Shown here: in pieces, positions 36,441-47,560 of the stretch
Layout of the letters: every line of letters starts with the position of its first letter
Position numbering within the stretch: the stretch's first letter is position 1
Assembly: GCA_963277665.1 (NCBI GenBank)
Contig: OY728165.1
Span: 1,152,486,050 to 1,152,550,049, forward strand
Source: Viscum album
Taxonomy: Eukaryota > Streptophyta > Magnoliopsida > Santalales > Viscaceae
DNA length: 64,000 nt
Direction of reading: 5' to 3'
Program-made: the position numbers and the translations under genes
The notes under the pieces: model-generated
Told to the model about the DNA's origin: nothing
Database searches by the model: none
The model's input: the letters and a program-made list of their open reading frames with translations, nothing else

Positions 36441-37486
36441 GTATGGGACTTCATCTCAATCTCCTTTCATTGAGGCATATTTTATTTTATACACAACTTT
36501 ATTTTATACGGTGTATAAACCCCTTTTACATTTACGTTTATTCAAAAGGAATCTTTTTATACGAAGCGTTTACTAAACGAAAAAAGGGAATGTTTTTGTC
36601 GTACGTATGCGGCGACAACGACTTCTCCGCCGTCATGACCGTTATTTGAGTTTCGGCTTCCTCTACAAGCCATACCTTCTTTTTAAATGAAAAATAAATA
36701 CCATGTTTTTCTTTGGTATTGAAAATGTTTTTCATAATTTTTTTATTATATCAATGTGTTGTGTTGATATCTCGTGATTGAAATATGGAAATTTTATGTT
36801 TCCTTTATGCATGTTTTATGTTATATGATTATGTTATGGTTCTTGGGAATTATTATGAAGACGGGTGGTTCCGTGATAAACTAAGGGCGGGTGAGCCCGT
36901 TATAGCTCTCCAATGCATTGGGTAACGCGAAGGAGTGAAACGTTAAGGTTTCTCCGAAGAGATTTTTAGGGAATATACTGTGATGGGTATTCCAAACGTA
37001 ACCAAGAGGGTTACTCCCTATGTAAGAATGCTATGAATGCCTCAAGTTACCTTTATGTCTTATGATTTCTATGATTTATTCATGATTTTATGAGGTATGT
37101 TAAAGTGCCTATGTTTTATGGGTAATGTATGATTTCATTCTTATGTATATATGAACTCATGTTTCCTTTCCATGTTTTTTTATAACCCATACTGAGTTTT
37201 TATGCTCATCCCAAGTTTTTGAAATGTTTTTCACAGGTCAAGGGAAAGGTACATGATAAGATGATAGAGACAAGGATGTGTCAAGAAATAATCCATGTTT
37301 TATTTTAAATGTGTTTCCATTGATGGGAATGAAGAATACTATCTTTATGTAACCAATTTGTTTATATGTGGAATGTAATGCATGTTTTATGATCTAATTC
37401 TCTAAAACTCTAAACCTGAAAAGATCCTCAATGTGTAATCTTGTAATAACTCAAGATTAAGCAAGGATTATGGCTGGGGCCTTATA

Positions 37487-37491
37487 CCCAG
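37487..37491. repeat. E4 target site duplication, right
   Basis: CCCAG directly after the 3' LTR, followed by the continuation of the E3 reverse transcriptase. Confidence 0.95.
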
Positions 37492-38160
37492 GGCGGACCC
37501 AGTGTTGTTTTCTAAGAAGGAAGACGAGAGCTTGAGGCTATGTGTGGATTACCGATGCTTGAATTAGGTGATCGTGAAAAACTGTTATCCACTACATAGG
37601 ATCAATGACCTCTTCAACTAGTTGAGAGGGGAACGATGGTTCTCAAAGGTTGATCTACGACCAGGCTATCACCAGTTGCAAGAACGGGATGAGGATATAC
37701 CAAAGACAGATTTCCTATGTCTCTACGGTCACTATGAGTACTTGATGATGCCCTTTGGCATGACGAATTCCCCGACAGTGTTCATGGGACTCATGAACTT
37801 GATCTTCAACCCCTACATAGATCGGTTTGTAGTGGACTTCATCGACGATTTCCTTGTGTAGACTACGTCTGAGGAGGAGCATGGGAGACACATAAGGACA
37901 GTTATGGACACACTCCGAGAGCACCACTTGTTTGGAAAACTCTCTAAGTGTAATTTCTGGTTAAAGGAGGTCCATTTTCTGGGACACGTTATCTCAGCAG
38001 ATGGTGTAGCAGGGGACCCAGCCAAGGTGGAGGCAGTGCTAGCATGGGAGCCACCCTGGAGCGTGACAGAAGTGAGGAGTTTCCATGGGTTGGTAGGCTA
38101 CTATTGGAGATTCATCCTTGATTTCTTTTGGATTGGATCACCCATGACGACTTTGACATG
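37492..38160 (+). pseudogene. E3 reverse transcriptase, main part
   Basis: Continues the RT cut by E4. PVLFSKKEDESLRLCVDYR comes first, then two stops, then the open stretch 37622-37861 with [13 protein letters not shown] (first catalytic Asp intact), [13 protein letters not shown] and FIDDFLV (catalytic pair intact). A stop follows immediately. From 37904 it reads LFGKLSKCNFWLKEVHFLGH and VRSFHGLVGYYWRF. Several of the stops are TAG where relatives have Gln (CAG). Confidence 0.9.
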
Positions 38161-38640
38161 AATGGAACAGCCTTCCGTGTGGACTGAGTGATTCCAGCAG
38201 GCCTTCCAGCAGTTGAGATAGAGTATGACTAGCACCCCGATCTTGAGATTATCGGAGGAGGGTGTCGAGTACGTACTGTTCTGCGACGCATCAAGAACCA
38301 GGCTCGGTTGTGTCCTGTTGCAGAGGAAAGCAGTTACTGCTTAAGGATCACGTCATTTGAGGCCACACAAGCAGAACTACGCAACACATGATCTTGAGTT
38401 AGGAGTAGTAGTATTCGCATTGAAAATTTTGTGACACTACCTGATGGGAGAGTGGTTTACCATCTACTCTGATCCAAAGAGCCTCATATATATCTTTTCT
38501 TAGAAGGATCTGTATTTGAGACAGAGGTGATGGCATGAGTTCCTCCAGGATTACGACTTTGAGATCGTTTATAATCCTAGGAAGGGGAACGTGGTGGCAG
38601 CTGCTCTCAGTAGGAAATCAAGTTCGATATTGCTGGATGA
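38161..38640 (+). pseudogene. E3 RNase H remnant
   Basis: Recognised by YVLFCDASRTRLGCVL (first catalytic Asp near 38285), then QNYATHDLELGVVVFALKIL, then YSDPKSLIYIFS and a WHEFLQDYDFEIVYNP motif ending in NVVAAALSRK. At least five in-frame stops interrupt it. It normally removes the RNA strand during reverse transcription. Confidence 0.85.
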
Positions 38641-40150
38641 GGTGACATGGTCGTTCGTCTCCTTGCAGTTATCCTTCATGGATGGAGATGAGGGAGCTTA
38701 CCTTAAGTATATGGTTGTTACCCCTCCAATATTACAATGAGTCTGGGACACACATCTCAAGGATGCTATCTGTGAGACTATACGTGCTCAGATATCCACA
38801 GGTAATGCTGCTGATGGATATTCAGAAGATGTGGAGCATGTAGTTCTTTTTAGAGGGAGCACGGTGGTACCAGTGACATTGCAGGAGGAGGTTTTGAGGG
38901 AGTTTCATATATCCCCTTTGGTCATGCATCCTCACATCGCAAAGATGTATCAGGACCTCTGACATCAGTTTTGGTGGACAGGAATGAAGAAGGGTGTGGC
39001 AGAGTTCATCTCTCGGTATCTTACATGTTAGTAAGTAAAGGTTGAGCAACAGGTGCAAGCAGGATAGACTCAGCCCCATGAGGTGACAGAGTGGATGTGG
39101 GATGGGATATCCATGGACATCCTGATGGGTCTACCATGTACGTCCAGGGGACAAGATGCCATCTGGGTGATCATTGATCGACTCACCATGACAGCCCACT
39201 TTCTAGCCCTAAGGGAGGAGAGATCAGTGGAGAGCATGGACGCCTGTACGTGCAGGTGATAGTCTGAAATCATGGAGTTACATCCACGATCATCTCAGAT
39301 TGTGATGCTCATTTGACATCCCGGTAGTGGAAGGGATTTCATGAAACTTTTGGGAATTAGTTTTGCTTGAGCACAACGTTCCATCCCTAGACTGATGATC
39401 AGACAGAGCGGACATTTCAGGTACTAGAAGATATGCTTCGAGTTTGCATTCTTGACTTCAGTCATAGTTGGGAGGATCACCTACCACTAGTGTAATGTTC
39501 AAATAACAAAAGTTATCATTTCACAATTTTTATGGCACTATTCGAGACTCTCTACGGGCGACCCTATAGGTCGCCACTTTGCTGGACTGACCCAGGAGAG
39601 TCAACACTCATGGGCCCAGAGATGGGGAGTGCTACTACGTAGAAACTACAGGTCATCCAGGAGTGGATGAAGACTGCACAGGGTCAGAAAAAGTCTTATG
39701 CCGATAGAAGACGGAGGCCCTTAGAGTTCGAGGAGGGAGACCATGTGTTTTTTTAGGTCTCACCTCATTGGGTATTACAGAGATTTTTCCGAGGTGGCAA
39801 GCTATCTCCGATGTTTTTTGTCCTTTATTAGATCCTGAGTAGAGTTGGTGAGGTGGTGTATTTCTTATCTTTACCTCCTCAGATGGACCGGGTACACAAC
39901 GTCTTCCATGTGTCACAGCTACGGAGGTATGTGCATGATCCATCGCACATTATCGACTAGGGAGAGCTGGACATCGATGATAGAGCCACCATTGCTGAGT
40001 ACCCAGTGGAGATTGAGGATCAATAGGAGAAGATCCTTCATGGGTGAGGTATTCCCTTGGTGTTGTCCATTGGAAGCACGTGAATCTCCAGGAGAGCACG
40101 TGGGAGAGGGAGGCTCAGATTCACATGCAGTACCCACATTTTTTTCAGTA
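38641..40150 (+). pseudogene. E3 integrase remnant with C-terminal domain
   Basis: The zinc domain (about 38895-39035) shows FHISPLVMHPHIAKMYQDL and a changed first Cys (SRYLTC). The core has MDILMGLP (first catalytic Asp intact, about 39115), WVIIDRLTMTAHFLAL, SDCDAHLTS (second Asp, about 39300) and TERTFQVLEDMLR (Glu, about 39400). The C-terminal part shows KKSYADRRRRPLEFEEGDHV, KLSPMFF and RVHNVFHVSQLRRYV. About a dozen stops are spread through it. It catalyses DNA integration in active relatives. Confidence 0.88.
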
Positions 40151-40164
40151 GCCCTTGTTTTAGC

Positions 40165-40199
40165 TTTTCGGGGACGTAAAATCCCTAAGGATGGTGTGA
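40165..40199 (+). other. E3 pre-LTR GGGGACG motif and weak polypurine tract
   Basis: TTTTCG-GGGA-CGTAAAA at 40165-40181 is an imperfect hairpin with the same loop as E4. It is followed by ATCCCTAAGGATGGTGTGA, a damaged polypurine tract, and the 3' LTR start. Confidence 0.6.
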
Positions 40200-42479
40200 T
40201 GTAATGTCCCGGATTTTTCCATGTATTATTTTAATATTATATTGGAATTAGTTTGAGTTTAGGATCTATGGTGGAATATAGTTCCAAGGCCCGGTGAGCC
40301 CAAAACAAATGCTTGAATTTAATTTAATAATTAAATTAACGCAAATGTGTGGTTTTTCTTGAAATAGTGTAATAAAACCTGAAAAGGCACTCAGATAAAA
40401 AATATGAGGGCACCATTGCATTTAGAAGAACATTTTTACCTTAGACAAGTTCTAACCTCGGCCGGTGCAGGTCGGTGGTGAAATCTTGTTTTTGGACATA
40501 AAAGTAATAAAATATTTTATAAAAATATTTTATTTCTGCACCGAGATTCTCTTAAATCTTTTGCAGTGGATATATTCCTTTTAAAGAAAGGATTGAGCAG
40601 GGTCAAGGGTTACCAACGTCATAACCCTAAAACCCTTGGCAGCTATGGAGGCTCTGGAGAAAACCTCCCGATGCGGTAACGACGACGCGGTGACCGGATC
40701 ATTTCCAATGACCGTCGTGCCAATCCAGGTAGGATGTTGTTGTGATTTTTCTTCCCCATTTTTGATTTCCATGAAGAACGCGTACTAATCCACGAACAGA
40801 TTAGCCTATGGATAGATTGTTCTTGCTGGAGAGGATATTTGTGAAAATCGTGGGATTTTTATTCTTGAGTTGTTTTGGTTTTCATTCAACCTTTCTAATA
40901 GTGAAGAACCAAGATTGACATTAACATCGATTGAGGTTCGTCCCTCTCGATTGTTGTGTTTTTCTCTCCAAATTCTAACGCGATCTTCGTGTGTGTTCTT
41001 CACATTCTTAGGAAAATTGATCGTTGCGCGTTCGTTTGTTGGTGCAATGATCTGAAATCAAAGATCCAAAATCGGGACAAACAAACAGAGGTGAGACAGC
41101 AATGGCGGCGGAAAAATAAACATGGTTCTGAAGTTCCCGTTCTTCGAGCATTTTCATGCGGATTGATTGGGATGCATTTTCAGGGAATATAGGAAGCCCA
41201 AAACTAATGTAATCATTTTTGTAGGTGTGGTACGACCCCAAATCCAGAGTTTCCTGATGATTGGGCATGTGGATCATGATATGGAAGATTAGACATGGAA
41301 CGCGGAAGAAGACGACACTTCTAGAATTTTCTTGACTACAGGCCGTGTAGTATGGGATTCACGGTGTCTGTTTGTCAGTGGGATTACATAACGTGTACTC
41401 AGCGAGTACACAGACACGTGTAGTGTACATGGCCATGGAAACTCTATTTATACCCCTCCTCGGCTAGACCTGGCAAGATACACGGGATACCCCATGTACT
41501 GGTACATGGGAATGCGACACAGACCCGGGCAGAGACCGTGTACGGGCACATGGCCAGCGTACACGGAGCGATCCCAGGTGCTCGGACATGGCATGTAACT
41601 CTTCTACATGCTGTGTAGTTGCTTTCTACCCAACAATCCAAATGACATGGGTCGTTTACAAGGTCAGTACCTAGGGTCATGTAACACGTCATGTACCTTT
41701 TCTACACACCGTGTAGTTTGGTTTTATACGGCATGAACGAATGACACGTTCTATTTACACGAGCAGTACCCGGGGTCAAGGAACACGGTGTGTAACCATA
41801 CAACATACTTTGTAACCTTTTCTTCATGGCATGAGAAACTTGTCTTGTATGAATTGGACTAGCTTCGTAGGGTTTGTACCCATGGTTTTTTCAATTACGG
41901 TTTTGGTATCATTTCCAATATACGGGAGTATGATCCCTTCATTAGGTCTTCCTGAATAGAGTTGTTGGAATCCCCTCTATGAGACATAGAGTCGGATCAT
42001 CTATTCATTCATGGAACCCTAGGTAGATTTCTTGGTATCAACGTGACCAAAATTACCCGGGCATCGATCCTCTGTTTAGCGGATTAGCTTAGACTGAGTT
42101 GTCAGAATCACCCCATGGATTTTGGTTGTTATCCTCATCTGAATGTCGTGCTCCAATGTAATTGTGTTGTGTTTTCTCCTGGAATGAGTACATCATCTCT
42201 CTCTCTTCAGACCTAGGATTGGGTTATCCCGGTTGCATACTTAGTGGAATCTTCGAGCTGGATCCTAGTGGCGGTATCGCGATGGATGTTTGTGTATGCG
42301 TACATCTGGATATTATTTTTATATGTTCTATAGACATATACTATGTGGATATGACTATATATTCACTTTAATAGTTCATCCTTTTCAGCTTTGTGGTCTT
42401 GGAGATGTGCGTGCATGTGTACATGGTTATAGGCAATTCCTCCCATGTTATGAGCATGCATACATGGTTCTAGTCACCA
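40200..42479 (+). repeat. E3 3' LTR, main piece
   Basis: Starts TGTAATGTCCCGG and matches 21763 onward. It is interrupted at 42480 by E5, with only the last 67 bases left on the far side (52507-52573). Bases 42475-42479 (CACCA) are the E5 target duplication. Confidence 0.9.
42475..42479. repeat. E5 target site duplication, left
   Basis: CACCA, identical to 52502-52506. Confidence 0.9.
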
Positions 42480-43844
42480 TGTAAAGACATGAAAATTTCA
42501 AGGAAAATTTGTCCATAATTTCTTTGGAATTTTACAAGAATGCAGTTTCTGACGGCACCATATTCTGAAGCCCGGTGTGCCCGGAATCAATTTCTGATGT
42601 TTAGCTTGGGTACGTTCAGTGAATGAATGAGCGTGTTTTTCTAACATTTGAACCGGTGCTCGAAATCAAAATTTGAGGGCACTGATGAAACCATAGTGCC
42701 GGTAATTACATAAAAAGACCCTTTCCAGAGTTGCATTTTCTTTGAATGAGTTGTTTAGTTTTGTGGATAAAGACTGCCGAGAAATAAAATTTGTGCAAAT
42801 AATTTTATTTCTTTAAAGTGGTTAAATCCTAAGGATGGTGGTTGGGTGAACCTAACTACCTAAGTGAGGTTTAATGTGAGGTGGGGCCCACATGAACCCC
42901 ACCCCTTCACATTCCATAAACCTCCTCTAACTCCCCCATAAATTGGGTGACCTCTCATCTTCCATAACTCTCCCCAACCCCCCTTGGAAACCCCGTAAAT
43001 TTAATGTGCCATGTCCTTAATTCAATTCATTGAATTGAGATTTTAAATTTTAAACTCTTGGAATGAATTAATAAAATAAGTGGAGATTATTTTATTATTG
43101 GTTAGTTTTTTGGTGTTATGGTTTGGGAGAGAATACTCAAAGGTAGAGGAAACTTTATCTTCTTCATTGGAGAACATGAAGAACGTCAAGAACCCAATGA
43201 AGAACGCTGTCACAGTAAGGAGTGATCGCCATGCCTTTATTCTCCTCTCCGCAGCTGGTGTGTGACACCGATCCACCTCAGATGCTCTCTGTCAAGCACA
43301 TATGGAGTTTTACGTCACTGTGTCGTTTCTGTGACGCTCTTCAATTGTCAACCGTTGTTGAGGTAGGGGTTTAATTTGTGTAAGTTTATATTCACGTGGT
43401 TCTTAAATTCTAAAACAAATAACTCGGATCAAATCATTATCTAGATGATCCGCGAATGATTTCATTGGCGGGATTGGCATATTTATATTGCGGGAGAAAT
43501 TGTAGGAGAATTTTATTGATTTTACATTTTATCATTTAAGAAAATGATGATGAGCGCGGATCAATCTCTACCAGTTGATACTCGAATCAGACGATCATGC
43601 AGGGTGGTTTTGGGGCAAATTTTCATGATTGTATGAGTTTGAAATTGGTTTTAAAACCACTAACGTGGAGGGAACGTGCTAACGAACAAATCCCAGACCC
43701 TCCGCATTTTTTTGTCGAAGTGCGGATCGATGGAAGATGATGAGGTAGCCTGCAAAAGTATATCTAATCCTTCCCAGTAAAATACGGCTTCTGGTAGGAC
43801 CACAACGTATACATAATTGAAAATGGACCACCGGAGCAACTCCG

Positions 43845-44250
43845 GTGGTCCTCAGAAGGGCCTTCCGGCGTGCCACGCCGGCCCGGTGCGCCGGCGGCCA
43901 GAGGCATCTGCCGGCATCGGCCGACCTCCAAGAGGTGGCGGCGCCCGGCGCAGCACCGGGAAGGGCCACCGTGGCTAAACCGGCGGCGGCAAGCAGTTGG
44001 TCCCATGGCCGCGCGGGACCATGGGAGACCGGGGGTCGAAACCCAAGGCAGTCAAGGGAGCGGCCCCACGTAGGGGCTGCACATTTTTTAAAGGTGCAGC
44101 CACCCCCTTTTTCAACGGCACGACCAGGTTGATCGTGTGGGGCTCGCTGGCACTGGGCCAGTCGGGCCGCCCAGGCCCAACCCGGTTCGGGCTGCCCCAG
44201 GGGGTCTCTGCCCGGGTCGGACCGGCCCCGAACCCCCTATTTTCAGACCA
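43845..44250 (+). other. GC-rich, CpG-rich block in E5 5' LTR
   Basis: Sharply GC-rich with many CG dinucleotides (CCGGCG, GGCGCCCGG types) in otherwise AT-rich DNA. Several open frames exist here only because GC-rich DNA has few stops. The 3' LTR counterpart is about 50230-50560 and lacks part of the 5' portion. Confidence 0.75.
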
Positions 44251-44382
44251 CTTCTGGTCTTTTTCCCATAACATGGGCTACATACTTCCGATTGATGCAC
44301 TATCAGTTGTGATGAGATCCTTGGATTGTGATGGTCGTTTCGGTATATTACACTCAGGTTTTTGGAGAACTTTGGGAATGGT

Positions 44383-44880
44383 CGGGTTGGTTCGATCATG
44401 AAACGAACAGAGCCTTCGGGGCGAGAACACTTATATCTCGATCTTCGGGTGTCAGATTGATGTTCCGTCAACTTTTTTGGATTCCTTTTGATGATACGGA
44501 ACTTTTGGAATACTTAGACAGTGATTTAGATGCATTTGGATAGTGGCCGGGTAAAATTGTACTCGAAATCAAACCAGGCCCCTGGAACGGAAAAGCTGAC
44601 AACTTTCAGACCATACGTCTGTTTGACGAACCGTCATCGTCGTTGCTAATAACTTTGAGAAACGGTCCCTATGTGTATACCCTATGAGTGTTTGGGGGTA
44701 TAGTTGAGATACAGCCGGGTTTGTTCGTACACGAAACCAACCGAGCCCCTTGGACGAAAAGGCTAATAACTCACAGACCGGGCGCCCGATTGACGCACCG
44801 TCTGTTGCGTTGAGACCCCTATGACAATGTGGTCCATTGATATACATCTTCATGAGACTTTGTGATACTTGGAGTGTCGA
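44383..44880 (+). repeat. Three diverged ~166-bp tandem repeats in E5 5' LTR
   Basis: Units start at CGGG near 44383, 44548 and 44716. Each has a GAAACCAACCGNGCC-like stretch, then AATAACTC/ACAACTTTCAGACC, then a GATTGACGCACCGTC-like stretch. Equivalent starts in the 3' LTR are near 50699, 50863 and 51028. Confidence 0.6.
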
Positions 44881-45006
44881 CCAGAATCTCGTGAAGAGGA
44901 CCCTACCAGAGACGAACGTACGGAGTATGGAGACCATGTAGTCGGCTGAGACCTGACGACTGCTTGACCGACTCGACTTGGAGTGAGTCGACTAGACCAG
45001 TGGACA

Positions 45007-45175
45007 GAGCACTACTTTGTTTGGGTGCAGTCCCATAGAAGATGGAGCACTACTGAATTTGGGTGTAGACCCGTGGTACTCATCCAGAGAGTACCTCTAC
45101 AGGCTATTAGGGGGGATGCAATACTGTGTTTGGGTGGAAGACCATGGTGGGAAGCACTACTATGTTTGGGTGGCT
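45007..45175 (+). repeat. Short TTTGGGTG repeats in E5 5' LTR
   Basis: GCACTACTTTGTTTGGGTG and variants at about 45007, 45046, 45118 and 45154, spaced 39, 72 and 36 bases. The 3' LTR has the same array around 51317-51490. Confidence 0.55.
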
Positions 45176-45340
45176 GAACCGCGATACTCGAAAGGAGGAG
45201 TACCTCAGCAGTCCTAGGTTAGTGAGGATTACCTCGGAGTCGTGACAGGACCACTGTACACTCCAGAGACAGGGCTCTTCAGCAGTTATGGTTTCGATAA
45301 TGAAAATCCTGGTTTGAGCTGAGTCTATCACCTATGTGTT

Positions 45341-45530
45341 TACCTCATAGATGAGATGGGTCACTTGATAACTTAGGTATATGTATGGGCATATACCGAG
45401 GAAGTGGTTATCCGTTGATTTCTTAACCTTGCGTTACCTCATTATTGAGATGGTTTACTTGATATATTAGACAAAATTATGGGATTATACCTAAGTACGG
45501 GTTATCTGTTGATTTCTTATTTGTGGTTAT
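45341..45530 (+). repeat. 94-bp duplication in E5 5' LTR
   Basis: TACCTCATAGATGAGATGGG at 45341 and TACCTCATTATTGAGATGG at 45435, each followed by a related stretch ending in GGTTATC(C/T)GTTGATTTCTTA. It is also present in the 3' LTR near 51655 and 51749. Confidence 0.6.
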
Positions 45531-45750
45531 CCTTGTTGGATTTAGTGAGACCACGAGGGTCTCGGGGTCCCTACTGAGTATCGTATACTCATCCCATCAC
45601 GGGCTATGCCCACACCTCATTGTGTTGGTTTCAGACGATGAGCAGCACTGTCGAAGGCTGAGTGTTTAAGGACTGGACGTTATCTGGAGGTGGACATCAT
45701 GACGAGAAGACTCTCAGAGGAGGAAGATAGGGGAGAGCATTGTGGAGGCT

Positions 45751-45858
45751 ATCTGTACCTACCATTCAGGTAGGATCCATGGTGGAAGATCTTGGAGATG
45801 TGCTATCTGTACCTACCCTTCAGGTAGGATCTGAGGTGGATGACCCAGGATCTGCTTT
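45751..45858 (+). repeat. 54-bp minisatellite, two copies, E5 5' LTR
   Basis: Units begin ATCTGTACCTACC at 45751 and 45805. Each contains the hairpin CCTACC-cttca-GGTAGG. The 3' LTR has three copies. Confidence 0.75.
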
Positions 45859-46136
45859 GTTTCTTCCAGCTACTTGTCTTTTATGTTGTAATATCGTTCA
45901 TTTGTAGCTGTACTTTCTGTTGGGTTTGTATTCTGACCCATTTACTTTTCAGCACTTCTTTTGTACTTAGTGTTTTACTTCCTCTTGTACTTTGTGGTGT
46001 TTGGATTATTTTATAAAGGCAATGCCTTCCCAGTTATCGGGATTTACACCTTCGGTGCTAGTCGCCAACCCCTGGCCTATGGAAGGTGGGTCTGGGGTAG
46101 TCACGACATGGGCCCTGAGGAAGGGTCGTGACAAAT

Positions 46137-46152
46137 TGGTATCAGATGAGCC
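46137..46152 (+). other. E5 primer-binding site
   Basis: TGGTATCAGATGAGCC starts three bases after the LTR end. The first ten bases match the initiator-methionine tRNA complement exactly. Confidence 0.88.
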
Positions 46153-46568
46153 AGTTCTACCGCAGAACATATAAACTCTGATATTTTCTTTCTATGAAGT
46201 AATAGTGTGAAGGTTACAGAGTGTGTTTTTTAGTTCAGGGAGTCCAGTGTTTGTGTGGGTGGCCGATGTATCCATACACCTGGACCCTGACAACTGATTT
46301 CCGACATTGTGCACAAAAACACTTTTTGCATGTGTGTTTTCAAAGGTTTTCACTTAAAACAGCTCAAACCAGGTCAGCTCACAAGGTAAAATCATTTTAC
46401 CATGTCACATATGTTTCTTTCAGGATTCCTTTCCACGGACGAACAGCTAGAGCCTAGAGGGATGTGCGTACTAACATACTACTGAGCGACGAGGCTTCGG
46501 TATAGGTCCCTCTTATAGTTGAGGCACTAGAGGAGGCACCAACGGTACAACCATACGATGGGCCACTG

Positions 46569-46916
46569 ATGCCACCAGCCCCAGTAGTAGGCGATGCACG
46601 CCGCTTGAGCACGCTTCACGTGTTCCAGTGCCAGAGGCCACCCTGGTTCCAGGGAGAGACGGACCCACATGTGGCTAAGGATTGGATGGAGGCTATGGTG
46701 AGAGGTTTCATGATAGTAGGTACACCAACAGACTTCAGGGTGATCTTTTTTACCAGCCTCCTTCAGGCAGCAGCAGACATGTGGTGGAGCCACTTGATCC
46801 AGTTTTTCGACGGGATGAACATCATATGGGGAGACATCAAGACCTTCTTCATAGTAGGGTTTTTACGAGTAGCTCTGCACCCGGAGCATGTTCAAGAGCT
46901 GATGCCTTTGCCGTAG
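46569..46916 (+). pseudogene. E5 Gag core fragment
   Basis: A 115-codon open frame with the retrotransposon Gag pattern: FQCQRPPWFQGETDPHVAKD, a WMEAM..GF helix, then FTSLLQAAADMWWSHLIQFF, in which the central WW is family-typical. It ends at a stop after ELMPLP. Downstream the frame is lost, and only a Cys-poor remnant follows instead of a zinc knuckle. Gag would assemble particles; this piece lacks both ends. Confidence 0.7.
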
Positions 46917-47329
46917 GTTTTTCAAATAGTATCTGAGTCATCAAAGGGCAGTAGATAGATGATGCAGAGGTCCAAGAGGAATATAGCCAGCCGTACGAGG
47001 AGCAGGAAGAGTTATGAATGTGGCAGGAAATGTTACCTGGGACGTGACTCTCTGACTCCCCAGATAGTTGATCCACAGGCTTTGGAGGAGCCACTGAGGC
47101 AGAAGCAGTGGCGGGTGCTTAAGCAACAGTCGAGCAGTGGACAAGGTAGTAGAGCTCCGGGAACAGGTGGACAAGAGCGGAACTGGTGGATTCCTTTTGT
47201 TCTTGGTAATTATAGTTCCATGTTTCTGTAGTATTTTTTTCTTTGTACAATGATCTATAATAATAAAAGACACTTATCCTAGTGACACTTTCTTTCATGT
47301 CCTTTTGTTTGGTTGATACTGAGAGGTCC

Positions 47330-47560
47330 CGGTTTAAACTGTTGACATGACCCTCACTTTCGAGATTTCTACTGGAGGAGACCCAGTGACCTCACACTGA
47401 TGCCAACAGTGTGACTCAACCCTTGGAGGTGAGAGTGATGTTTGGATCACATGGTAGTAGCGTCAAGGCCTTACGACGTCATCCATGGCATGAATGAATC
47501 CTTCATGTCAGGATTGACTGTATTAGGAAATGGGTGTGGTTCATTCGGGGGATGAGACCG
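47330..47560 (+). pseudogene. E5 protease-like relic, copy a
   Basis: Nucleotide similarity to the E3 protease region: a GATGCCAACAGTGTG start, CTTGGAGGTGAGAGTGATG, then CCATGGCATGAATGAATCC where relatives encode ILGMDWL, then GATTGACTGTATTAGGAAATG. Coding capacity is gone. It is treated as a relic because the same segment is seen again at 48070-48235. Confidence 0.5.

Larger units (their letters stand above)
25703..37486 (+). mobile_element. E4: youngest-looking LTR retrotransposon (Ty3/Gypsy chromovirus), nested in E3 pol
   Basis: Complete structure of 11.8 kb. The 5' LTR is 25703-29265, the primer-binding site starts at 29268, gag-pol remnants run to 33870, then come hairpin, polypurine tract and the 3' LTR 33927-37486. 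Perfect target duplications CCCAG flank it. LTRs begin TGTAACATCCCAAG and end GGCCTTATA, so the usual terminal CA is replaced by TA in both. In the first 210 or so bases the two LTRs differ at five positions by my reading. Domain order Gag-PR-RT-RNaseH-IN and a chromodomain-like C-terminus point to the Tekay/Del clade. Stops and frameshifts in gag-pol make this copy unable to encode its own proteins. Confidence 0.95.
33927..37486 (+). repeat. E4 3' LTR (3560 bp)
   Basis: Copy of 25703-29265 with scattered substitutions. The TATA box is at 35348-35354. The predicted mini-exon is at 36405-36440 (36 nt), between an acceptor ending at 36404 and a donor at 36441. The upstream donor is at 35524 (881-bp intron). 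Confidence 0.95.
42480..46133 (+). repeat. E5 5' LTR (3654 bp)
   Basis: Matches 48888-52501 with moderate divergence and some indels. It contains a GC-rich block (about 43845-44250), three roughly 166-bp repeats (44383-44880), a short 36-39-bp repeat family (45007-45175), a 94-bp duplication (45341-45530) and two copies of a 54-bp repeat (45751-45858). No clear TATA box is visible at the place where E4 has one. Confidence 0.92.

Noticed and set aside
43080..43265. Similar frames at 43080-43265 and about 49532-49771 suggesting a conserved protein
   Set aside because: They are the same place in the two LTRs of E5, so similarity is expected, and they differ in reading continuity.
43845..44471. 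Several 80-134-codon frames on both strands in the E5 LTR
   Set aside because: They overlap one another in a GC-rich stretch where stops are rare; composition explains them.
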